Assembly (NCBI GenBank): GCA_015680685.1
Contig: MNCI01011857.1
Span: 6,555 to 70,554 of the forward strand
Length of the DNA stretch: 64,000 nucleotides
Direction of reading: 5' to 3'
From: Gnetum montanum
Lineage: Eukaryota; Streptophyta; Gnetopsida; Gnetales; Gnetaceae
Below the pieces are notes generated by a model that was not told the DNA's origin, searched no databases, and saw nothing but the letters and a program-made list of their open reading frames with translations. Shown piece after piece: positions 11,465 to 22,445 of this stretch. The number at the start of each line of letters is the position of its first letter. Within the stretch, counting starts at the first letter, position 1. The position numbers and the translations under genes were made by a program.

Positions 11465-13583
11465 TGTTGACATCAATTTTGCCCATGTTAGGCATGGGGA
11501 TATGATTTACTAGTCTAATCACTAGGGTATGGTTTCACAGTTTGAATAAGGGTGCTTTCAATGAGAGGTATCATGCAACCTTTAAATTATTGTCACTTAT
11601 CAATAGTTTCAAATTTGATTATTCATCATGTGAGGCCAATATTGTAGAGTTTGTTCATTTGTTGTTGTGAGAAAAATATTTAAACTATAATCATGCTAGG
11701 CTCCCTAAGATGATGTTAACTAACATTTGAGTTTTGAATAGTCACTTGTTATCATATATATCTTGTCATAGTGGATATCGAACAATGAATTCTTAGCCTA
11801 ACGTTAAGATTCTTGATTTAGAAACTCTATGTTGTAAGCTCAATTTTAATGAGCAATACTAAATTACAAGATTTTATATCTTGAAATGTATTGATGTTTT
11901 ATTTATTTGAGGTTCCAACATTATACATTGATATCATGGGTCATTTTCAAGGTGTATCAATTTATTGAGTTTGCAAGGAGGGTGTTAATATATATTTGGA
12001 CAGAAAAAGTAATCTCTTGGTTTATCTTGAAAACTACAGTGATGAATGTGGCACAAAAGGATAAAAGTAATTAATAGAAAAGTGTGAGTTGGCGGCAGTA
12101 GTGGTTAAGCTTATTCCTCCTACACTACCACCACTAAATATTTGCATGTGATGTGTTAACTTTCTTCCATACTTCACTATGTTGTTGCCTCTTGAGCCAC
12201 CTCTATTTAACAATTTCATAGGCACCTAGGAAGTGTTCAAACTCTCTAGGTTTTTACCATTGCCTATTATTGATAGAAGTTGAGTTCCAAAATATAATTG
12301 TAGATATTTGAGCCAGATTTAATCTGGAAAAGATGCCATTTGCTAAGGATGCCATTGCCACCACAACACTGGTGTTGTTATAGTCTGTAGGTCTAAGTGA
12401 CTTGATGGAAATGAAAATTTTGCAAGAGTGCAACCAAGACTACGACTTCCATTTTAATGCGGTGATTTGTCCAAGTGACAAGTGGAACGCAACATGGTGG
12501 TGATGGAGAAAGTGGCATAATTGATGTTACACTTGGTGATCGTTACGTAGGACATGCACAATGGGAAAGTGGTGGACAACGTGGGTGGCAATGCTGGAGA
12601 TAACTCCCAAGCATTATGGGAGTTGTGGAGTGTTTCAGCAGTTACTATAGTAGGAGTTACTGGAGTGCTAGTAACTCCAACAGCCTAACATGTAGCTATA
12701 AATCATATCTTGGGGGTCTTGAGGGGGGTAGGAGGAAAATCCATGAAATTTGGGGCCTCTTCTTCCATAGATCTTAGAGAATCAGTAGGGAGAAAACCTG
12801 CAGGTGGTAGTTTTCTCTCTTTTACTTGCACCTTACACTTATAGTCTTCTCTCTCTCGATGGTAGTAGCAAGGCACACTATCTTGGATCTAGGGACACCA
12901 GAGGAGATTGATGGAGGATTGCAGACAACATCTCTTGGCCTTTCTTCTCCCTCTCATCACCAAAGTGCAGCCATCAAGGACTCTACTCTCTTGAGCTGAG
13001 GAAACCAGCAAGTAGCAATTTCTTTCTTCTCTTTTTGGTTGACAACGGTAGCTATAGGAAATATGGCAATCATCTCTCTCTCTCTCTCTCTCTCTCTTCC
13101 TCTCTCTAGGGTTGTGAGTAGCCTCCTTTCTTTCCCCCAACATGTGGTAGTAGTCAGAAACTATAGCAAGTAATGTCTCCCGATGGCGAGGTTTTCTTTT
13201 TTGTCCCTATAGTGTAGCAGGCATGCAGATGCACATAAATTCACTCCCTCTCTCTCCATCATGTAGCATGACAAAAGCACATGGTAGTGCAAAGCAACCA
13301 GTAGTGGCATCCCCCTCTCTCCCTCTTTAGTCGACGTACATAGTTCTCCTACCTAGCAATGGGTACCACCAGTAGCGACAGATCGGTGGCATTAGCGAGA
13401 CAAGGGAAAATTTATTTTTTAGTTACTTATTATATTCTTGAATTCAAGATAATCATTTAATTTAAGTTCCTAATGTTTTTAGTTTGGTTTACTATTTTAA
13501 AATGTCACATAGCCTTCTCTAGCTTAGACTATTCCTAGGTTTCCATATCCATATGGGAGGCATCCTAGGCAAAAGTCTCCTTA
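11465..13583 (+). repeat. G1 5' LTR
   Basis: Begins TGTTGACATC and ends near CTCCTTA. It is about 2.1 kb and matches 22446-24548 throughout, with indels. It contains a CT microsatellite at about 13074-13098 that is much shorter in the 3' copy. Confidence 0.88.
12697..12703 (+). promoter_or_regulatory. Likely TATA box of G1 LTR
   Basis: TATAAAT is conserved in the 3' LTR at 23679-23685, about 1.23 kb from the LTR start. It would place transcription start in the middle of the LTR. Confidence 0.45.
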
Positions 13584-14325
13584 AATGATTTTTCTCCCTT
13601 AGTGTTGGTGCATCCAAAATTTATGCATCAACACCTTTTTAACACTAGAAGGAGGGTCCCTTTTTCTCAATCATTGTTTTCCAATTTCAAAAATGATCAA
13701 ATTTCTACCCTTTTTTGGTTCCTATTTTGTTTTCATCTCCTAAAAATTTCATTTTCCCTATTTTGTTTTTGTCTCAAAATTATTATTTCCCTAAATTTTA
13801 TTTTCTTTTATTACAAAACTCTACCTCCAAATCCTTTATTTTCTACCTTTTAGTGAAAAATTGATGTTTCTTATTTTTTGAATATTATTTTCAATTACCA
13901 AAATCTTAAACCTTCTTTTTCCTAGTTCTAATTTTAGCGGTCCTTACTTGAGTCTAGACTTGGGTGAAGTGATTTTATTTACTTATTCAATTTTCAATTT
14001 AATTTTTTTGAAATTTTTCATTTTACTATTTTCCTTTTAAGTTTTATAAGTATTACAATTTCATATATTTATTTTTCTTTTTTAAAAAATATTTTTATAG
14101 CATATTTTAGTGTTTTTTTTCTTTGTCAAAAAAATTATTATTGAAATATTTCTTTTCCCTTTACTTAATTTTATAGCTTTCTTTTAACATTTATATTTTG
14201 TAATTTTTCATTTTATGAGCGAACTCTCCTCTGCCCTTAGTCGCCTAGCTACCTGTTACTTTAAATTAAGAAAATGATGAGCTTCACATTTTCCAAGTTC
14301 TATTCTTAAGACAACTCAGACTAGG
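13584..14325 (+). other. G1 leader
   Basis: T-rich untranslated leader. A near-perfect 12-bp inverted repeat (13602-13613 and 13623-13634, GTGTTGGTGCAT / ATGCATCAACAC) lies just after the LTR. No primer site was assigned with confidence. Confidence 0.55.
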
Positions 14326-15633
14326 ATGGTAGCCAATCAACCCCCAACTCCCTTGGTGAGCAACCCCTTTAACTTTACTAACTACCACGATATCCCAAAA
14401 TCACTCCAAAATATAAATTTTTCCTTTGAACCCACAAACTCTACTAGTGATGCTTGCCAACATATACAATGTTTTGAAACCTTACTAGGCAACCACAACA
14501 TTGTTCAAAATGACATAGCATGTAGGGTATTTATGACAACTTTTAGGAGCAAAGCCACCCAATGGTTTTTGATGCTCCCTAATGTCTTCATTGACTCATG
14601 GCAAGAATTCAAAAATAGGTTTTTACTCCAATTTGACAAGTTCACTAGCCCAACCATAGCATTAAGCAACTTTACAAGCTTGAGGAAAATTCATGGAAAA
14701 AATGTTTGGGACTACAACTTAAGATTTCTCCATCAACTTGTCTATGTGTCAAATGAGATGCATCTGCAACCTGATGGTATCCTTAACTTTTACTTGTCTA
14801 CCATTGACTTGTTCTTTACCTATGCCATCAAATCCAATCCCAACATAATAGAAATATAGGGAGCAATGGCTAAAGTCATTGAGTTAGAACAAATTACCCT
14901 TATGAATAGCATTCAAACCCAATTTGGGATGATGAATGTTAGTAATTCTATGCAATCTAACCCTCTACCTCTACCAACTTTTCCAATGACCAATGCTATG
15001 TTTCAAACTCTCACTCCCTTTCAAATAACTTAGCCTACAAATAGTTGTTTTCAAGGTCCCACATCTTCTTCATTCCTATCATCTAACACTAGTTTGAATG
15101 ATAACCAATCGAAGACCTTAATCCAATCAATTGTAAATCCAAGTGGGATATCTAATCTTGTTGAACCTACAACTCAAACTCAAAGTTAGATGACCTAGAT
15201 ATTGACTTTACTTCAAAAGCTTTCCAATGAAGTAGTTGAACTAAAGTGAAACAACAACAAGGATCCTATACAATTGAAAAATCCAAGTTCATCAGTTAAT
15301 TATGATTATTGTTATCTCCATAACACGAGGCAACATTTTGAGAGGACTTGTCCTCAATTCTTGGCATTATATGGTGACAATGCCTAGAGTCAAAAAAATG
15401 GGAAACCCCTTATTATGGTCCTTAATGTACCTCAAGAAATAGAAAATGAAGAGGTTTCCTCTTTAGAACAATTTATGTTAAGTAATCCCAACCCATATAA
15501 CACTTGCTACCATAGACTTACTAACATTGTGAACACCACATGCCACAAACTAGGAATAATCCTTGTACGCCCCCAAATAGAAGAGTTCCTACTCAAAACA
15601 ATACAAACAACCAAACTGGGCCATCTCAAGTGA
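14326..15633 (+). pseudogene. G1 gag
   Basis: Capsid/nucleocapsid protein. The frame starts at the ATG at 14326 and stays in register to 15633, with several in-frame stops. A retrotransposon gag domain is seen at residues 50-170 (RSKATQWFLMLP, WQEFKNRFLLQF). The zinc knuckle C-x2-H-x4-H-x4-C (CYLHNTRQHFERTC) is at about 15309-15350. Frame conservation with only point stops indicates decay mainly by substitution. Confidence 0.8.
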
Positions 15634-15945
15634 ATGCCCCACAATGGCCAAACTCCCCTTCTCTACCTAGAAGAGCCCCACCTCAATAGGAAGCCAAATA
15701 CATAAGACTTATGATCTATTTAAGGATTTAAAAAGAGTTAAAGCCAACATTTCGATGCATGATCTCCTACACTTTAACAAAATGAAAGAGATGATTCAGA
15801 ATATAGTTCATACACCTAAAACCACAAAAGAAAAATCCTCAACCCCTGAAAGGTAAGTTCACTTCACAAAAAGTCCTAACATGCTATTAGTATAGAATGT
15901 AAACAATTCCATGTCAAGCTAGAAAGATAAACCTTCTTTCCTAAC

Positions 15946-16182
15946 AACTCTGATTATTTTAGGAAAGAATGTCCATAATTGTTTGATGGATTCTGGTGCA
16001 ACTGTTAGTGTCATGCCACTTCAAGTATTTAATACTTAGAAGCACAAATGATACCATAAATGGAAAGTGTAATTCAACTTAATGGATCCAACATACCCAT
16101 AGTGGGGTTATTGAAAGAAGTGAAGGTGCAACTTAAATAATATCCCACATTTACATGTTACATAGATATCCTAGTAGTTGAC
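15946..16182 (+). pseudogene. G1 aspartic protease remnant
   Basis: NVHNCLMDSGATVSVMPL contains the retroviral-type active-site motif DSGA (15989-16000). This enzyme cleaves the element's polyprotein. Stops and a frame change separate it from gag and from the following frame. Confidence 0.75.
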
Positions 16183-17118
16183 ATGTTGCCTACTTATGAT
16201 GTGTTCTTATCTAGGACCTTTGGAGCCAAGTTTGGGGGCTTCTTTAGGTCAGATTTCTTAGAATCATTACTCCTTATCAAAGGAAAATTTGAATATATGA
16301 TTATACCTAGAGAACCCTTCTATAAGCAAGTGGTAATGACTTTTGATCAACAAAGTAAATCTATAGGAAATCAAGATACCAAACTTTTTGTTGGAGTGGT
16401 TGAGCTAGGACTTGGTGAATATTTAATGAATGATGATATGAGAGAAACTCTAGGCATAAACCTTTTTGTGTACATGAATTCTACCCAATATTATCAAGCT
16501 TTTACGAAGTGTGAAAAGGTGTATGAATATACTTTGCCATACCACCAACATGATGGAAGAACTTTTCTTTTCAATGATCCACCACCATTAGGAAATGATA
16601 AGGATGTAATTGAGGTTCTAACCAATGAACTATTAGAGGATGAATTGAATTTTGATGATGATCATTGTTACCTTGATCAGAGGACCAATTTTTCAGATTT
16701 CATGAACTTAAACACTTGGATACTAAGAGTGGATGGTGCCTCTTCCAAGAAAGGATGTGGAGCAAGAATAATGCTTATACCTTCTGGCAAAGCTCCTATC
16801 CTTAAAGCCATCAATTTCACACAACCTATGACTAACAACATGGTTGAATATGAAGCACTCATACATGGGATCAAGCTAGCCCAATACTATGACTCATCCA
16901 AGCTTAAAATCTATAGTGATTCCCAACTAATAGTAAATCAAGTTAATGGAACCTTTGATGATAAAGAGGTCACCATGAAAGCGTATAAAGCTTACATTAT
17001 TAAACTTTTTAAAGAGTTTGAACACGTAACCATAAAAACATGTACCAAGAGAGGAAAATTACATTCCTCATGCACTAGCCCAAATGGCAACCACTTTGGA
17101 TGTCCCATTCAAAAATAA
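16183..17118 (+). CDS. G1 extra RNase H domain, upstream of reverse transcriptase
   Basis: A 311-residue open frame. Residues 1-60 look like the end of the protease region. Residues 178-275 form an RNase H: RVDGASSKKGCGA (Asp183), MVEYEALIHGIKLAQ (Glu near 224) and LKIYSDSQLIVNQVNG (Asp246). The pattern (DGAS, EYEAL, DSQL) is the archaeal-like aRNH type found as a second RNase H in Tat elements. Here it precedes the reverse transcriptase, whereas I recall Tat elements usually having it after RT-RNase H. It is the best preserved part of G1. The frame breaks shortly after the domain, so the protein is probably not made whole. Confidence 0.75.
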   Translation: MLPTYDVFLSRTFGAKFGGFFRSDFLESLLLIKGKFEYMIIPREPFYKQVVMTFDQQSKSIGNQDTKLFVGVVELGLGEYLMNDDMRETLGINLFVYMNSTQYYQAFTKCEKVYEYTLPYHQHDGRTFLFNDPPPLGNDKDVIEVLTNELLEDELNFDDDHCYLDQRTNFSDFMNLNTWILRVDGASSKKGCGARIMLIPSGKAPILKAINFTQPMTNNMVEYEALIHGIKLAQYYDSSKLKIYSDSQLIVNQVNGTFDDKEVTMKAYKAYIIKLFKEFEHVTIKTCTKRGKLHSSCTSPNGNHFGCPIQK

Positions 17119-17459
17119 TGCTTAGGATTCAGAAATTATTATTGAAAAGGTGAAATCCTATTCTATCCCTTATAATTTATTTTCTTTTCAAGTGCTTGAT
17201 GATGATTACCATGTTTGTAAATTTCTATTTTCTAAAGGAGAATTTAGTGATTAAGGAGATATATCAAAGGATGTTATGTTCTTAAATAAAATATCTCCTG
17301 AAGTAGTAGTTAGGAAAGCACCATTTGATGACTTGCACACCAAGACTGTAGACTTATCTAACAATACTAATTGGCAAATGTTAGCTAAGATTGAAACAAT
17401 TCAAGTTCAAAAGAAAGGAAGAAAATACCCTCTTAAAATAGGAGTTTGTTTATATTCAG

Positions 17460-18475
17460 ATGAAAGATAAAGCTTGGTTGAATTACTACATGAGTTTAAT
17501 GATGTTTTGGCTTGGACTTACGAAGACCTTAAAACTTTCAATCCATTAGTGATGACACATACAATTCCCCTAAGGCCAGAAATAAAACCATTTAGACAAA
17601 AAATCAAACCTATAAATCAAAGATTGAAGCCCTAATAAAAGCAGAAATTGACAAGCTCCTAGAATCCAAAATTATTTACCCAGTAAGACACTCTAGTAGG
17701 ATATCAAACTTAATACCCATTAGGAAATGAACTAGGGAATTAAGGCTGTGTATTGATTTTTGTAACCTTAATACTTCTTGCATTAAGGATAATTATCCAC
17801 TCCCCCTTATGGAGGAGCTATTGCAAATCATGAATGGTGCTCAAATGTATTCCTTTTTGGATGGGTATTTAGGATATAACCAATTTTTAGTAAATAAGAA
17901 AGACTAGTACAAAAAAAATTTCATGACAAAATGGGAAACTTCTCAATTTGCTAAAATTCCCTTTGGCCTCATAAATGCTAGCTCTACCTTTTAAAGAGCT
18001 ATGGACAAAACTTTTGAGGGGCTAATTAGAAGGTGCATTATTATCTACCTAGATGACTTAACTATTTTCTCCAAAGATTGGTGTATGCACCTTAGAGACC
18101 TTAGGAACATTTTGATAAGATGTAAACTATTTGGCATTACCTTGAACACAAAGAAATCCATCTTTTGAGTTCAAAGTGATAAATTTCTAGGTCACATAGT
18201 GACTAAGGAAGGAATTGTGATTGATCTTGAGTAGGTGAATGCAATTTTAGAAGTACCTTACCCTTTATCCAAGACTAGTCTAAGGGCTTTCTTTGGGAAA
18301 ATTAACTTCATTAAATGATTTATCCCTGTTTATGCTAAATTACTCAAACCCTTGAATGGGATGCTTAAGAAAGATAGTAACATGCACTAGATAGATGAAA
18401 GAAAGAATGCTTTCCTCACTATTAAAGAGGCCATTATAGATGCTCCTATCTTGGCTTCTCCTTGGTAAGAAAATG
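17460..18475 (+). pseudogene. G1 reverse transcriptase
   Basis: Copies element RNA into DNA. In one frame with stops: PEIKPFRQKIKPINQRLKP, then AEIDKLLESKIIYPVRHS, LRLCIDFCNLNTSCIKDNYPL and MYSFLDGYLGYNQF. The tail has FAKIPFGLINASSTF*RAMD and the catalytic IIIYLDDLTIFSKD (YLDD at 18046-18057). Key residues are still readable, but many codons are TAG, TAA or TGA. Confidence 0.85.
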
Positions 18476-18477
18476 AC

Positions 18478-18830
18478 TTCCACTTATATGCTTTTTCTAG
18501 CTATGTTACTGTTGTTGCTATCTTGACCCAAGATGTAGTCAATCAAGGTGAGAGATCCATAGATTTCATGTTTGCACCTTTAAAGCATGCAAAATTAAAA
18601 TACTCACATGTAGAGAAGCAATTGTATGTTGTAATAAAAGCCTTAAAAAATACGCTACTACCTATTAAACACAAAGGTTTTTGTCATTGTCCTTGACCCA
18701 ACCACCATTGCTTTAGCTAAATTACAAGATCTTAGTGAAAACGTGCTAAATGGATTATGAAGTTGCAAGAATATGATATTCAATGGAAGGTAGCCAAGTT
18801 AGAGGGACAGGTCTTGCCAAGCTAATTGCT
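18478..18830 (+). pseudogene. G1 RNase H (Gypsy type)
   Basis: DFHLYAFSSYVTVVAILTQD and KLKYSHVEKQLYVVIKALK follow the RT connection, as in all Gypsy pol genes. The domain degrades the RNA strand of the hybrid. It is degraded after about 18660. Confidence 0.7.
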
Positions 18831-19119
18831 AAAGCCTTAACTTTAGAACGTTGCGATGCACTTGAAGATAAAGAATCAATTCCTCTTCACATATTATCCA
18901 TTGATGAGAAAAATGATATCCCATTTGCTCCCAATTGATTGTATGATCCATGGTTTGGTGATATCAAATTTTATTTAATCTTTCATCATTATTCGTCGAA
19001 TTTACCTAGATACAAGAGAAATGTTTTAATATCAAAATGTTCAAATTTTGCTCTAATAAGTGGTGAACTATTCAAAAATAATTTTTAAGAGATATACCTT
19101 AAGTGCTTGGATCAAGAAT

Positions 19120-20222
19120 AGGCTAACAAAAATCTAAAACAACTTCACAAGAAAGGACATATAGGATACCACTCGTTAGTTTATAAAATTGTGAGGGCTT
19201 GTTATTATTGGCCTACTATGATCAATGACACCTAAAACCTAGTTAGAACTTGTATTCAATGTAAAATATTTAAGGGTAAAGACCACAAGAGTTCAGCTCC
19301 TTTACAGCCTATAATAGAAACTAGACCATTTGTACAATAGGCTTTAGATTTTATTGGAGCGATTAATCCTTTGTCTACTACCCTACATAAGTTTATCTTA
19401 ACAACCACTGATTATTGCACATGTTGGTTAGAAGAAAAAGCAACTAAAATTGCATCATCTTGTGAGGTCATTTGCTTCTTAGAAAACAATATAATCTTAA
19501 GGTATGGTTATCCTTATGCTTTAGTAGTCGACAATGGACCCGCCTTCATCTCCATAGAGTTTACAAATTGGGCTAAAGATCATAACATCATTATCAAGGT
19601 GGTAATCAAATATTATCCATAGGGTAATAGTTTGGCTGAGTCTTCCAACAAAATCATATTAGATGGAATTTAAAAAATGATAGCCCAAAATCCACAAACT
19701 TGGCACAAACAACTAAAATGGGCAGTTTGGGCAGATAGGGTTCATTATAAAGAATCAATCAAGACTGCACCATATGATTTAGTGTACGTACAAGAATCAA
19801 TATTGCCAATTAATTTGCAGATTCATACATATAAGTTCTTCTTGGACTATTTACCAATTGATGAGCATCTAATATCATGTACATGCAACATTTGGAATCT
19901 AAAGCTTAACAGGGTTAAAGAGATTGAGAATTTGTGTAGTCATCAACAAATTATCAAAAAATGGTTTGATAAGAAATATGTAGCTAAAGTATTTCAAGTA
20001 GCTAACCTAGTCCTTAAGAGAGATAGAGCATCTAGTTAGACTAGCCCTCAAACTAAGTTTTCTCCTATGTGGTCTAGTCCATTCCAAATTGCAAATGTCG
20101 TTGGTCCCATTATATATAAAATTGCTAATTTGCAAGGACATAGGTCACATAGGAATTTTAATGCATTTCATTTGAAGCATTTCTACTCAGGTGCCCCACA
20201 TGGACACTTGGTAGATCCTTAG
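19120..20222 (+). pseudogene. G1 integrase
   Basis: Inserts element DNA. The zinc-binding part shows HKKGHIGYHSL...TCIQCKIFKGKDH. The core shows DFIGAI, LVVDNGPAFISIEF and GNSLAESSNK (the D, D and E of the active site), followed by a C-terminal part with SPFQIANVVGPIIYKIANL and NAFHLKHFYSG. Stops at core positions (Q*ALDFIG, YYP*GNS) are explicable as TGG and CAG changes. The frame ends at TAG 20220-20222. Confidence 0.85.
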
Positions 20223-21278
20223 TTGCATGTTTGCTCCCCTTTCTCCATGCATTTCATTTGTATATAGTTGCATTTGCATATTTCCTTTTGTTTTCATCAT
20301 ATTTTTCTTAGCATATTAGTTTTGGTTTGATTTTTTGTGTTTTTTATATGATTTTAATAATCATCATACTTGTTTGAGTTACTTGGTGTTAGGTCATCAT
20401 AACACCATTGGAAAATAATGTAAGAATAATACTTTATATAATATATCTTATTATTATTACATAAAATATCTTTTATATTATATATCTCAATAATGCTATG
20501 ATTCTTCCCAATCTATTCCAAGGTTTTAGTTTTTTATTATGTTGGATTATGGAGCACAGGATTTATGCTAACCTATCATGTAATCATCATGATCATGTAA
20601 ATGTAGGATATGTGACGTTGGAGAATGGTTAGTCATAATCACTAGGTGACCTTGGAAAATTCCATTTTCCCTCTCACAAGACCTAGCCCTCAGGTGTGAT
20701 AATCCATGGCTATCTTATGATCAATAGGATGAAGTGTGTGCATCCCCACCTGAGAACCCTTAGCCTCCTAGGAGACTTGTTATGATGCCATCAAATTGTA
20801 ACTAAAGGCACATAGATGAGGGTTGAACTACATCATGGCAAAGTTCTAAAAGGATCGTGTTCTTTGGTAGTGCAGCTAATTGACCAAACTCATGTCGGAA
20901 TTCCTAACTTAAGAATGAAGTACATCATGAGCAAAGTTCCTTGAAAAAAGATAAAAGAATGAGGACCATGCTCATTGGCAGTGTAATAAGTTCTTGAGTG
21001 TGATGGGGTTCGATAGAAATTCTCACCCTAACCTCCATTTCCCCTTTTGAACCTATTTTCCAAAATCCAAAAAGAAAAAAAAAAAAGAAAAAGAAAAGAA
21101 AAAAAGAAAAGCAAATAATCCCTTTCACCCATCCCCTTTCTAAATGTAAAAAAAGAAAAAAGTCCCAAGTAAAAATATAAAAGTTGTAGCTAGCCACAAT
21201 CTAACATGAGCTTGTCCTCCTCATTAAGTTTAGTATAAGTCTCATGCTTAAAGTAGTCCACATCCCTTTTTACTTTTA
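20223..21278 (+). other. G1 3' non-coding region
   Basis: No domain recognised. An A-rich run at 21072-21115 is low complexity. It leads to the solo LTR inserted at 21284. Confidence 0.5.
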
Positions 21279-21283
21279 CCTTG

Positions 21284-22124
21284 TGATGAATCGCAGTTGG
21301 CTAGGCCTTGGTATCGGGCACATGATATTGCGACCTAAATACGATATTGTGTACGTGATACTATGATTCCTATGTTAGCCTATAAATATAGCACTCAGGC
21401 GCACAGTTGAAAAATTTTGGGGAGAGTTAAGTTCTTTTGGCAATTTATTTTTCAATTTTTAGTTTCTTTTAAGCTAGTTATTCCCAGTGCATGCTCGCAG
21501 TGTGATGTTTGTAATTGCATGGCACCTTTGTTCGAGTGTGATGTACTTGGACATGTGCATGACCAACAATAAAGATCAATATTACTTTCATCATTGCAGC
21601 ATTCACTTAGATTAATTTTTGTTTTTTAATTATTTAATGCCTTCTTTAGTTAACAGTTCGATTTATTGTTATTTACTTTTCCTATCATTAAGCGGAATGT
21701 GTACATCGTAATCATGAGTGTTTAAGTGCAAATTGGCATGTCCAACAGTAATTCCATGAAGTTCAACATGTGTAAGGACAATTAAGGATGGATACCATCA
21801 CCATAGGCTAATTTAGGTTTGTCTTCCATTATTAGTTTAATCAATTTATCTTTCCTATTATCGGGAGTAACGTAGAATTAGGAAAACATCATATGCCTCA
21901 CTTTGGACTAAACCATACATGATAAAGCTACTACTAGTCTAGATGGGAAGAAAATGAACTATGATGAACATATAACTGTCTAGGTGCCACAACTAGTCCA
22001 TCCACGAAGTTCAACCAAATCGTGCATACACACTTGTATTTGTATGGTTGAGCATAGGGGTACNAATCGTGCATACACACTTGTATTTGTATGGTTGAGC
22101 ATAGGGGTACCTTACTGCTCATCC
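21284..22124 (+). repeat. Solo LTR of family A inside G1
   Basis: Begins TGATGAATCG, ends CTGCTCATCC, and is flanked on both sides by CCTTG (21279-21283 and 22125-22129), a clean 5-bp target duplication. It matches the LTRs of A1, A2 and A3. A TATA box (TATAAATA) lies at 21381-21388 and an AATAAA signal further in. With no internal region left, it arose by recombination between two LTRs. About 46 bp near its end is duplicated around a single N at 22064, which looks like an assembly join. Confidence 0.88.
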
Positions 22125-22445
22125 CCTTGTGAGGGGATTGGGAATGTGATCTTAATTATATAATTTAGTTATATATATATATATATATATTTATGTATTT
22201 AAAATAATAAAATTATATATTTAAAGTTTGATTAAATAAGATGGTGTGGTAAGGTTGGCCCACTTCTAGTTCTCTTTTGATTATATGGTTATTTTTATCA
22301 TGTTTAGATAAGTATAATTTTCTTTCAAGTTTTAATTTGTCTGTGCTTTATGATGTTTTTGATTCTCTATCTATTGCATCATTTTAAAATTTCTATGATT
22401 TTTGTTATTCTTGCACTTGCATGCAATTAAAGTTTCAGGGCTAAG

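Noticed and set aside
13074-13098. CT repeat as a functional site
   Set aside because: A plain microsatellite that is much shorter in the partner LTR.
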